A model generated the notes under the pieces. It was not told the origin of the DNA. It did not search any database and saw nothing but the letters and a program-made list of their open reading frames with translations. Both the position numbers and the translations under genes were made by a program. Positions 6,374-13,342 of a stretch of 19,564 nucleotides of DNA are shown in pieces (the stretch's first letter is position 1; each line of letters starts with the position of its first letter). The stretch is taken from contig USLW01000003.1 in NCBI GenBank assembly GCA_900555605.1, positions 1 to 19,564 of the forward strand. Direction: 5' to 3'. This DNA is from an uncultured Clostridium sp. Its GTDB lineage: Bacteria > Bacillota > Clostridia > UBA1212 > UBA1255.

Positions 6374-6914
6374 CGGCAGCGCAAGAAAAGACGGAAATAC
6401 AGATATTCTGATTAGCAGGATATTTGAAAAATTAGAAGCCGCAGGCATTGAAACGGAAAAGGTGCAGTTTTCTGGGCAAGTAATTGAACCCTGCAAAGCC
6501 TGTTTTGCCTGTGGAGGAAAAGGAAACTGTATTCATAAAAAAGACGCCTTTCAAGAAGTTTTTGAAAAGATGGTCAAAGCAGATGGAATTATCCTCGGCT
6601 CACCTGTTTATTCCGCAAATATATCGGCAAATATGCAGGCGTTTTTAGAGCGTGCAGCGGTTGTTTGCGATATGAACCCCGGTTTGCTGAAACATAAAAT
6701 AGGCGCTTCTGTTGCAGCAGCGAGACGAGGCGGCGCACTGAACGCCATTGATTCAATGAACCACTTTTTCTTGAATCACGAAATGTTTGTTGCGGGAAGC
6801 ACCTATTGGAATATGGCTTACGGTCAAATGCCCGGTGATGTTGCAAATGACAAAGAAGCGATTGCCAATATGGACAATCTTGCAGAAAATATGATTTGGT
6901 TATTCAAAAAATAG
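6354..6914 (+). CDS. Flavodoxin-fold NAD(P)H-dependent oxidoreductase with Isf-like cysteine motif
   Basis: This 186-residue protein is an FMN-dependent reductase of the flavodoxin-like fold. The N-terminal FMN phosphate loop is [11 protein letters not shown] (residues 7-17), and the second flavin-contact region is [20 protein letters not shown]47, C50, C53 and C59 form CX2CX2CX5C, which matches the compact cluster motif of archaeal and clostridial iron-sulfur flavoproteins (Isf); a [4Fe-4S] cluster is therefore possible. The ATG at 6354 is chosen over 6339 because GGAGGAAG lies just before it. It overlaps the acetyltransferase gene by 20 bp, implying translational coupling. The protein from 18274 is a paralogue with the same cysteine spacing. 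Confidence 0.92.
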   Translation: MKVLAINGSARKDGNTDILISRIFEKLEAAGIETEKVQFSGQVIEPCKACFACGGKGNCIHKKDAFQEVFEKMVKADGIILGSPVYSANISANMQAFLERAAVVCDMNPGLLKHKIGASVAAARRGGALNAIDSMNHFFLNHEMFVAGSTYWNMAYGQMPGDVANDKEAIANMDNLAENMIWLFKK

Positions 6915-6930
6915 AGAAGGAGGAGACTGT

Positions 6931-8493
6931 ATGAAACGCATAACAGCAGTTTTAATGACATTGATTCTTTTGCTCTGTTTTACTGCCTGCGGAAATCAAC
7001 CGGTGGAGAAAAATCCATCTTCAACGGTATCGTCCGTTGAAGATACTGCCACATCCCCAAATACTGATACAGAAGAAGGTGAAAATACAGATATGAATCA
7101 AGAACAGAATATGGAAAGCTCCAAGCAACCGAAGCCGGACCCTGATAATAATATCTTGGTAGCATATTTCTCCTGCACCAATACAACGGAAGGGATTGCG
7201 GAAATCATTGCAGACGAAACAGGCGGTGCGCTCTATGAGATCGTGGCGGCCGATCCCTATACAGAGGACGATTTGAAGTATTATACCAACGGTCGTGCCG
7301 ACAAAGAGCAGGCTGATTCCTCCTGCCGCCCGGCAATTTCAGGTTCGGTAAGTGATATGTCAGCGTATGATACTGTATTTATTGGTTATCCGATCTGGCA
7401 TGGGCAAGCGCCGAGAATTATCAGTACATTTCTTGAAAGCTACGATTTTTCAGGAAAGACAATTATACCGTTTTGCACCTCGCATAGCAGCGGAATCGGT
7501 TCAAGTGACAGCGATCTGCATTCCCTCACTTCTGACTCTGCTGTTTGGATGGAAGGCAAAAGATTTTCAAGCAGTTCTGATAAATCCGAAATCACGGAAT
7601 GGGTTAAAATGTTGAACCTTGATACACAACAACCATCTGCTGCCAATCGTGATGTTTCGTCTTTTAATCTTGCTTCGGGTAAAAATGGCAGCGCCCCTAC
7701 CGTTATGCTGAACAGCGGATATGAGATGCCGATTTTGGGGCTTGGGACATATTCTTTACATGGAGATACCGTAAAGAGTTCTGTTACGGCTGCGTTGAAC
7801 CACGGTGTTCGTTTGATTGATACTGCCTATATGTACGGAAATGAAAAAGAAATCGGGGAGGCAATCCGAGCTTCTGATGTTCCGAGAGAAGAAATTTTCG
7901 TTATCACGAAAATCTATCCGGGCGAACAGTTTGCAAATCCTGAAAAGGCGATTCAGGACGCCCTTGATACGCTTGATATTGATTATATTGATATGATGCT
8001 CCTGCACCATCCCGGTGAAAACGATGTGAAAGCCTACCTTGCCATTGAAAAGTTTGTGGAACAAGGAAAAATACGCTCTATTGGGCTTTCTAATTGGTAT
8101 ATCGAGGAAATTGACGATTTTATAGCGCAAGTCAACATCAAACCTGCCCTAATACAAAATGAAATTCATCCCTACTATCAGGAAAAAGAAGTTGTTGCGT
8201 ATATGCATGGTCTCGGCATTGTCATGCAAGCGTGGTATCCGTTTGGCGGCAGAGGTCATACAGGTGAAATCTTTGCAAATGAAACGATCAGCTCTATTGC
8301 CGAGTCACACGGTGTTTCCCCGGCACAGGTTATTTTGCGTTGGCATTTGCAGCGTGGTATCGTTGCGATCCCCGGCTCAAGCAACCCGGATCACATTCTC
8401 GAAAATATCTCCGTTTTTGATTTTGAACTGACGGACAAGGAAATGGAGGATATTGCTGCTCTTGACCGAAACGAAAAGCATGATTGGTACTAA
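6931..8493 (+). CDS. Lipoprotein: flavodoxin domain fused to aldo/keto reductase
   Basis: This 520-residue protein starts with a lipoprotein signal peptide (MKR, hydrophobic core, lipobox FTAC with lipidated C20). A Ser/Thr/Asp/Glu-rich linker runs to about residue 72. A flavodoxin domain (about 74-228) opens with NILVAYFSCTNTTEGIA, where SCTNTTEG is the FMN phosphate loop, and contains IGYPIWHGQAP. An aldo/keto reductase domain (about 257-520) follows, with D297, Y302, K327 and H359 as the catalytic tetrad and VAIPGSSNPDHI for the nucleotide phosphate. Both domains look intact and the frame is continuous. The export signal implies action outside the membrane, where free NADPH is not expected, so the electron source is a puzzle. 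It follows the soluble flavoprotein by 16 bp. Confidence 0.92.
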   Translation: MKRITAVLMTLILLLCFTACGNQPVEKNPSSTVSSVEDTATSPNTDTEEGENTDMNQEQNMESSKQPKPDPDNNILVAYFSCTNTTEGIAEIIADETGGALYEIVAADPYTEDDLKYYTNGRADKEQADSSCRPAISGSVSDMSAYDTVFIGYPIWHGQAPRIISTFLESYDFSGKTIIPFCTSHSSGIGSSDSDLHSLTSDSAVWMEGKRFSSSSDKSEITEWVKMLNLDTQQPSAANRDVSSFNLASGKNGSAPTVMLNSGYEMPILGLGTYSLHGDTVKSSVTAALNHGVRLIDTAYMYGNEKEIGEAIRASDVPREEIFVITKIYPGEQFANPEKAIQDALDTLDIDYIDMMLLHHPGENDVKAYLAIEKFVEQGKIRSIGLSNWYIEEIDDFIAQVNIKPALIQNEIHPYYQEKEVVAYMHGLGIVMQAWYPFGGRGHTGEIFANETISSIAESHGVSPAQVILRWHLQRGIVAIPGSSNPDHILENISVFDFELTDKEMEDIAALDRNEKHDWY

Positions 8494-8507
8494 TGGGGAG
8501 GTTAGTT

Positions 8508-8834
8508 ATGAATAAGGTTAAAATTACAATTCTCAAAACAACCTTTGATAAGGAGATTGCTTCACAATACGCCAAACCCGGACTTGGACCCTGTTCACGG
8601 TTTCGGGAAGGTCAGGTATTTACAGGCGGCGTAAAAAAGCCGGAGGGGTTTTGTGATACAGCGTGGAATTGTATTTATCAATATGTATTTGCTCTCGCAA
8701 ACGGAGCAGGAGAAAACGGCTTCTTCTTTGACGATTGGGCAAAAGAACCCAAAATGGCAATCAGTAGCTGCAACGATGGATTAAGACCTGTTATTTTTAA
8801 GATTGAGGCAACAGATATTCCCGATTCAATTTAG
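8508..8834 (+). CDS. TIGR04076 family protein
   Basis: This 108-residue protein matches the small TIGR04076 family: VKITILKTTFDKEIASQYA, then GPCSRFREGQVF, a central CDTAWNCIYQYVFAL and a C-terminal SCNDGLRPVIFKIEA. Cysteines are conserved in this family and a metal or redox role has been suspected, but no function is established. The ATG at 8508 has GGGGAGG 7 nt upstream; an in-frame TTG at 8484 would overlap the preceding gene and lacks a ribosome binding site. It is the last gene of the module A operon, ahead of the terminator at 8868. Members frequently sit beside aldo/keto reductases and flavodoxins in clostridia, as here. Confidence 0.85.
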   Translation: MNKVKITILKTTFDKEIASQYAKPGLGPCSRFREGQVFTGGVKKPEGFCDTAWNCIYQYVFALANGAGENGFFFDDWAKEPKMAISSCNDGLRPVIFKIEATDIPDSI

Positions 8835-8867
8835 TTTGATGGGATATCAGCACTTTATATTATAAAC

Positions 8868-8908
8868 AAAAACACAGTCGTTTTCGATGAGAATGACTGT
8901 GTTTTTTT
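8868..8908 (+). terminator. Terminator of the module A redox operon
   Basis: A 12-bp perfect stem (AAAAACACAGTC at 8868-8879 with GACTGTGTTTTT at 8895-8906), extended inward by TTTTC/GAGAA, is followed by T residues. It lies 33 bp after the last stop codon. Confidence 0.88.
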
Positions 8909-8959
8909 AGCTGCTTTACCGCTTTATATGATTCGCAGATAATAAATGAAAAAGTACCA

Positions 8960-8998
8960 CCTGCCGCCAAGAGGGGATTATGCCCTTTTGGTGACAGG
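8960..8998 (-). terminator. Long hairpin downstream of the module B LysR gene
   Basis: CCTG (8960-8963) pairs with CAGG (8995-8998); after one mismatch, CGCCAAGAGGG (8965-8975) pairs with CCCTTTTGGTG (8983-8993), leaving loop GATTATG. On the minus strand it lies about 55 bp after the LysR stop and is followed by TGGTACTTTTT, so a terminator role is plausible although the T-run is not immediately adjacent. The flanking bases (8999-9020) can form further small hairpins. It could instead be a conserved structured element. Confidence 0.55.
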
Positions 8999-9053
8999 AG
9001 AAGGTGAACCTCCTACCTGAAAACAGATTACATCAGAAAGAAACAGAGTAAGT

Positions 9054-9938
9054 TTATGTTTTTATAAGTTCCTGCAATTTTTCAAGGAATTTTTCAGCCG
9101 GCTTACTGAGCATCTGATATTTTTTCCATACGACGTTCAATCTGGTCTCAAGTTTTGGAGACAGAGGTCTGAAACATAGATTACTCTCTCCGGTGGAATT
9201 GATGATATGGTTCAGACACAGCGCATAGCCCATTCTTTCCTCCACCATCAGCGAGCCGTTGAAAAGAAGATTATAGGTGGCAACAATATTAAGTTCATCC
9301 GGCTCTTTACCCAGCCATTCAAACAGTCCCCGGCTCTTATTGACTGCTTGCCGGGAAACGATCAATGGTTTATCCCACAAGTCTTCCGGGATAATCATTC
9401 TTTTTTCTGACAGTGGCGCATCACGCCGCATGAGGACGCCCCATTCGTCTTTTGCGGGAATTCGAAGATAATTGTACTCCGATAAATCGGTAGGTTCAAA
9501 AAGCACGCCGAAATCAAGCAGTCCCTTGTCTAACTGCTCTATGACATCGGTGGCATCGCCACTTGAAATATGGAAACAGATTTTGGGATAACTCGCTTGC
9601 ACTTGATTTGCCGCCCTTGCGAGAATACGCACAGCGTCGGTTTCGCCTGCACCGATATAAATATTGCCTGATAAGCTGTCGTCTGAAAGTATGATTTCAT
9701 CTTCAGTCTTTTTTACTAACTGTACGATCTCTTCCGCTCTTTTGCGGAGCGTCATTCCTTCGTCTGTCAGGGTTATTTTACGGTTTCCCCGAATAAAAAG
9801 CTGTTTGCCGAGTTCTTCTTCCAAATCTTTTAACTGACGCGATAGAGTTGGCTGTGAAAGATGCAGATATTCTGCTGCGCCAGAAACGCTCTGCTCTCTG
9901 GCTACTGCAAGAAAATATTGTAAAACTCTAAATTCCAT
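9054..9938 (-). CDS. LysR-family transcriptional regulator (module B)
   Basis: This 294-residue LysR-type regulator has its winged HTH at residues 1-60 (AAEYLHLSQPTLSRQLKDLE) and effector domain from about residue 90 (NIYIGAGETDAVRILARAA). It is a full-length paralogue of the module A regulator; domain order, length and most residues of the HTH agree. The ATG at 9938 is preceded by AGGAGGAG. It is divergent from the Ntn-amidase operon, with a LysR-type box in the shared intergenic region at 10006-10020. The same box recurs before the second module B operon at 15725-15739, so this protein is the best candidate to control both. The effector is unknown. Confidence 0.95.
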   Translation of the reverse strand: MEFRVLQYFLAVAREQSVSGAAEYLHLSQPTLSRQLKDLEEELGKQLFIRGNRKITLTDEGMTLRKRAEEIVQLVKKTEDEIILSDDSLSGNIYIGAGETDAVRILARAANQVQASYPKICFHISSGDATDVIEQLDKGLLDFGVLFEPTDLSEYNYLRIPAKDEWGVLMRRDAPLSEKRMIIPEDLWDKPLIVSRQAVNKSRGLFEWLGKEPDELNIVATYNLLFNGSLMVEERMGYALCLNHIINSTGESNLCFRPLSPKLETRLNVVWKKYQMLSKPAEKFLEKLQELIKT

Positions 9939-9964
9939 GAAAATCTCCTCCTGTTATCAGCTAT

Positions 9965-9994
9965 AATATATCACAATCTATATATAGCCGTCAA
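9965..9994 (-). promoter_or_regulatory. Promoter of the module B LysR gene
   Basis: Minus strand: TTGACG (9994-9989), 18-bp spacer, TATATT (9970-9965). Its -35 abuts the shared 32-bp element starting at 9997, so a LysR protein bound there would also be placed to repress its own gene. Confidence 0.7.
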
Positions 9995-9996
9995 GC

Positions 9997-10055
9997 ATAG
10001 ATAAGTATTTGATATAAGTATTTTCTATTTTTCAATGCGATTGCTATACTATAAT
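9997..10055 (+). promoter_or_regulatory. LysR-type box and promoter of operon B1
   Basis: The box TATTTGATATAAGTA (10006-10020) is an imperfect dyad TAnTT-N5-AAnTA with the T-N11-A spacing of LysR sites, inside two direct copies of ATAAGTATTT 13 bp apart. A poor -35 (TTTCTA, 10022-10027) starts 2 bp after the box, 17 bp before TATACT (10045-10050); an overlapping TATAAT is at 10050-10055. A weak -35 next to an activator site is typical of LysR-activated promoters. Confidence 0.72.
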
Positions 10056-10092
10056 TGTAAAATGGACGAAAGTAAGGAGGCTCTTTGGAAGG

Positions 10093-11196
10093 ATGAAAAG
10101 AACGATCGTTTTATTTTGTGTACTTGCCGCTATTGTAACTTTGTCAGCAGGCTGCGGTAAAAATGCAGAGTCGCCTGTCAGTACAGATGCCGAGCGTACA
10201 CAGAGCATTGAAACAGAAAACAATACCACCGTTATAACGCCGAGTACAACGGTTACCGAATTGGAAAGCGGTCTGTCCGCCGTAAAATATGAAGGAAACT
10301 CCATGTTCGATGAATTTCTTGCACAAGGCGGCGCTTCCTCCGATGCAGCGGTTGTTGCGTTTCTTTCTCAAAACCTGTTCTCTGGTGCAAACGGGCTTTC
10401 TTTTGACGGAATGCCGTTCGGGTGCAGCACGATATCGGTTAAGGACGAAAACGGCGACTCCTTGTTCGGCAGAAACTTCGACTGGAATACCTGCAACGCC
10501 ATGATCGTACAAAGCAAGCCGGAGAGCGGCTATGCCTCTATATCCACAGTCAACACGGATTTTATCAATATGAGCGGAATGCGGCTGTCCGACCTGCCGG
10601 ATCAGGCACAGGCTGTCATCTGTCTGTATGCTCCGCTGGACGGCATGAATGAAAAGGGGCTTGCCGTTTCGGTCAATATGATTCAGGACAATGCGACGAT
10701 CAATCAAGATACAGATAGACCGGATATCACAACGACAACGGCAATTCGCCTGCTGCTGGATCAGGCGGCAGATGTAGGCGAAGCAGTTGAACGATTGCAG
10801 CAGTACGATATGCACGCCTCTATGGGATATATGATGCACATAGCGCTTGCCGACTGCAACGGAAAAAGCGTGGTTGTCGAGTATGTGAACAACGAAATGA
10901 TCGTTACCGAAACGCCGGTTGTCACCAACTTCTATCTTACAGAGGGAGAGAAAAACGGCATCGGAACAGCGCAGTCCCATGAACGGTACGATATTTTGAC
11001 AAAAGCGCTGACCGACCGGCAAACCATGAGTATGGATGATGTGCGTGACGCTCTCGGCAGTGTGAGCAAAAAGAACTTCGGAGAATTTGAATCGACCGAG
11101 TGGAGCATTGTATTCAATCAAAGCACAGGCGAGGTGCATTACTACCACAGAGAAAATTACGACATACAATACACCTTTCAGATCGAAGCGAGGTGA
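10093..11196 (+). CDS. Lipoprotein Ntn-hydrolase, choloylglycine hydrolase-like (linear amide C-N hydrolase)
   Basis: This 367-residue protein has a lipoprotein signal (lipobox LSAGC, C21), a Ser/Thr-rich spacer, and from about residue 105 a choloylglycine-hydrolase/C45-type Ntn-hydrolase domain. C111 in FGCSTIS is the presumed nucleophile, and GRNFDW (R127, D130) is the family hallmark. NEKGLAVSVN (N186, N195), TNF (N279) and SHERYD (R298) fit the remaining active-site positions. The family cleaves or forms linear amide bonds in bile-salt conjugates, penicillin V or acyl-amino acids. The nucleophile lies deep in the chain, so autoproteolysis before C111 would be needed to free it, as in C45-like relatives. 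AAGGAGG is 12 nt before the ATG. It heads operon B1 with an adenylating enzyme and an ABC transporter. The substrate is not shown by sequence. Confidence 0.9.
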   Translation: MKRTIVLFCVLAAIVTLSAGCGKNAESPVSTDAERTQSIETENNTTVITPSTTVTELESGLSAVKYEGNSMFDEFLAQGGASSDAAVVAFLSQNLFSGANGLSFDGMPFGCSTISVKDENGDSLFGRNFDWNTCNAMIVQSKPESGYASISTVNTDFINMSGMRLSDLPDQAQAVICLYAPLDGMNEKGLAVSVNMIQDNATINQDTDRPDITTTTAIRLLLDQAADVGEAVERLQQYDMHASMGYMMHIALADCNGKSVVVEYVNNEMIVTETPVVTNFYLTEGEKNGIGTAQSHERYDILTKALTDRQTMSMDDVRDALGSVSKKNFGEFESTEWSIVFNQSTGEVHYYHRENYDIQYTFQIEAR

Positions 11197-11201
11197 ATCG
11201 T

Positions 11202-12572
11202 GTGAAATACTTAAAGCTGCTTTGCGAGCTATATCGGCTGAAGCAGAATACAAAGAAAACGAGGGAACAAATCGCCGATTTACAGGAGGAAAAACTGCGA
11301 AGCCTGCTGCGGTTCTCCTATCAACATTCCGCTTTTTACCGCAAGACCTTTGAAAAGAATGGAATTACCGCAGAGAATATCGACGCCTGCCCGCTCTCAG
11401 CATTTCCCACGATGGATAAAAAAACATTACTGGAGCATTTTGATGAGCTTGTCACAGTTCCGGATTTAAAGCAAGAAGAACTTCGCCGGTTTGATGCCGA
11501 AGAAAAAGCCGATCGCAGACCGTACAAAGATAAATATCATATCGTGCATTCCTCCGGCAGCACCGGAAAGCCGGGATACTTTGTTTATGATGAGGCGGCA
11601 TGGAACAATATGCTGTTGGGGATTATTCGTGCCGCTCTATGGAATATGTCCATGCCGCAAATATTAAGGCTGCTTGCCAAAGGTCCACGCATTGTCTACA
11701 TTGCGGCAACGGACGGTCGATACGGCGGAGCGATGGCAGTGGGCGACGGTATTGACGGCGTTCACGCCAAACAGCTGTATCTGGATATTAAAACGCCGCT
11801 TACCGAGTGGATTAGCCAAATCAGGGAATTCAAGCCGAATATGATTATCGGTTATCCTTCTGCAATTAAAATACTCGGTGAACTGGTAGAACGCGGAGAG
11901 GTTCGGTTAAATATCTTCCGTGTCATCTCCTGCGGCGAACCGCTGGGAGCCAGTCTGCGGCATTACTTAGAAGAAGTTTTTCAGGCCGAGGTCATTAACT
12001 TTTACGGTGCAAGCGAATCCCTTGCACTCGGTGTGGAAATGAGTCCCGCAGACGGAATGATTCTCTTCGATGATCTGAATGTGATCGAGGTTGAAGACGG
12101 CAATATGTATCTGACCTCCCTATATAATTTTGCACAGCCGCTGATTCGCTACCGTCTGTCCGACAGTCTTACGCTCAAAGAGCCGGATGCAGACAGCGGG
12201 TATCCGTTTACCGGCGCTGTAGGGCTGCTGGGGAGAAACGAAGATATTTTGTGGTTTGAGGACGGAAACGGTCATCGGGAGTTTCTCCATCCGCTTGCAG
12301 TGGAAGGCATTTGCATCGAGGGACTTCGTGATTATCAGTTCCGACAGATTAGTCCGGATGCTTTTGAAATGCTTGCAGAAATTACCGAAACAGCATCAGA
12401 GAACGCCATTCGTGCTGAGATTCTAACGCAGATGAAAGGGATACTTATGGAAAAGAATCTCTGCTATGTGCAGTTCTATGTGAAGTTTGTGAATGAAATC
12501 CTTCCGAACACACAGACCGGGAAAAAGAATCTGATTATAAAAGACACAGAACGAATGGAGGCGGTGAGATGA
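11202..12572 (+). CDS. PaaK/CapK-like adenylate-forming enzyme
   Basis: This 456-residue protein is an ANL-superfamily enzyme nearest to phenylacetate-CoA ligase/CapK proteins, which activate a carboxylate with ATP. Core motifs are present: HSSGSTGKPG (about 116-125), YGASES, RYRLSD, and a C-terminal TQTGKKNLI with the expected lysine. Length is normal. GTG at 11202 is chosen as start because AGGTGA, overlapping the previous stop codon, lies 5 nt before it; the frame stays open to 11100 within the amidase gene but without support. It is translationally coupled to the ABC ATPase gene by a 4-bp overlap (ATGA). The acyl substrate and acceptor are unknown; a carrier protein gene is not visible nearby. 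In context it may activate an acid for amide formation or recycle one freed by the amidase. Confidence 0.88.
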   Translation: MKYLKLLCELYRLKQNTKKTREQIADLQEEKLRSLLRFSYQHSAFYRKTFEKNGITAENIDACPLSAFPTMDKKTLLEHFDELVTVPDLKQEELRRFDAEEKADRRPYKDKYHIVHSSGSTGKPGYFVYDEAAWNNMLLGIIRAALWNMSMPQILRLLAKGPRIVYIAATDGRYGGAMAVGDGIDGVHAKQLYLDIKTPLTEWISQIREFKPNMIIGYPSAIKILGELVERGEVRLNIFRVISCGEPLGASLRHYLEEVFQAEVINFYGASESLALGVEMSPADGMILFDDLNVIEVEDGNMYLTSLYNFAQPLIRYRLSDSLTLKEPDADSGYPFTGAVGLLGRNEDILWFEDGNGHREFLHPLAVEGICIEGLRDYQFRQISPDAFEMLAEITETASENAIRAEILTQMKGILMEKNLCYVQFYVKFVNEILPNTQTGKKNLIIKDTERMEAVR

Positions 12573-13330
12573 AAGATATCGTGCTGCAAGCGAAAAACCT
12601 GTGCAAATCTTTTGCGCAGGGCGGCAAAGAAGCGCAAATACTGAAATCCGTCACAGTCGATATTTATAAAGGTGATTTTACAGTGATTATGGGTTCGTCC
12701 GGAGCGGGAAAATCTACCTTATTATACGCTTTAAGCGGTATGGACAGCATTACCGGCGGAACGGTCATACTTGACGGAGTGGAAATCAGTCGCTTTAACG
12801 AAAAGAAAATGGCAGAGCTTCGGGCAAAACGGTTCGGATTTGTCTTTCAGCAGACGCACCTTGTGAGCAATCTTACCCTCTTTGAAAATGTTGCCGTGGC
12901 AGGCTATGTCAGCAGGACACAGGATATGAAAACGGTTCGGGAGCGTGCAAATCAGCTTCTTTGCAGGATGCACGCAGAGGAAGCGAAAGACCGTCTGCCT
13001 TCTCAGGTGTCCGGAGGTGAAGCACAAAGGGCGGCAATCGCAAGAGCCATGATGAACTGTCCTGAAATCCTGTTTGCAGATGAACCGACCGGCGCGCTGA
13101 ACAAGTCAAACAGTGAGCAAGTGCTAAATCTGCTGAGCGGTTTACACGAAAACGGACAAAGCATTCTGATGGTTACGCATGACATTCGGGCGGCTGTCCG
13201 CGGAAACCGCATTCTGTATCTGGAAGACGGGAACATTTTAGATGAGTTGGAACTGCCCGCCTTTCACGCAGAAGAACTGCAAAAAAGAGAGTCTAAAGTC
13301 AATGAATGGCTTACTTCTTTGCAGTGGTAA
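12569..13330 (+). CDS. ABC transporter ATP-binding protein (MacB/LolD type)
   Basis: This 253-residue ATPase drives the FtsX-type permease encoded next. Walker A is GSSGAGKST (42-50), the Q-loop lies at Q94-Q95 (FVFQQTHL), the signature is VSGGEAQR (147-154), Walker B is ILFADEPTGAL (167-177) and the H-loop histidine is H204 (MVTHD). The Q-loop/DEPTGALN pattern is the hallmark of the MacB/LolCDE/FtsE subfamily, which exports or extracts substrates, or works mechanically, rather than importing through a binding protein. A 40-residue C-terminal tail follows the core. Its ATG overlaps the stop of the preceding gene by 4 bp and the permease starts 12 bp downstream. Confidence 0.95.
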   Translation: MKDIVLQAKNLCKSFAQGGKEAQILKSVTVDIYKGDFTVIMGSSGAGKSTLLYALSGMDSITGGTVILDGVEISRFNEKKMAELRAKRFGFVFQQTHLVSNLTLFENVAVAGYVSRTQDMKTVRERANQLLCRMHAEEAKDRLPSQVSGGEAQRAAIARAMMNCPEILFADEPTGALNKSNSEQVLNLLSGLHENGQSILMVTHDIRAAVRGNRILYLEDGNILDELELPAFHAEELQKRESKVNEWLTSLQW

Positions 13331-13342
13331 GGAGGTCTTGCT

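Noticed and set aside
7000..7150. Fusion lipoprotein as an assembly or frameshift artefact joining two genes
   Set aside because: The frame is continuous through signal, linker, flavodoxin and AKR domains, with no internal ribosome binding site or stop at the domain joins.
7756..8130. 124-residue minus-strand open frame
   Set aside because: It is antisense to the aldo/keto reductase half of the fusion lipoprotein, without start signals or family features.
10144..11253. 369-residue minus-strand open frame
   Set aside because: Its length is striking, but it lies opposite the amidase gene, which has a signal peptide, ribosome binding site and family motifs. The antisense product has no recognisable domain; it arises from codon bias.
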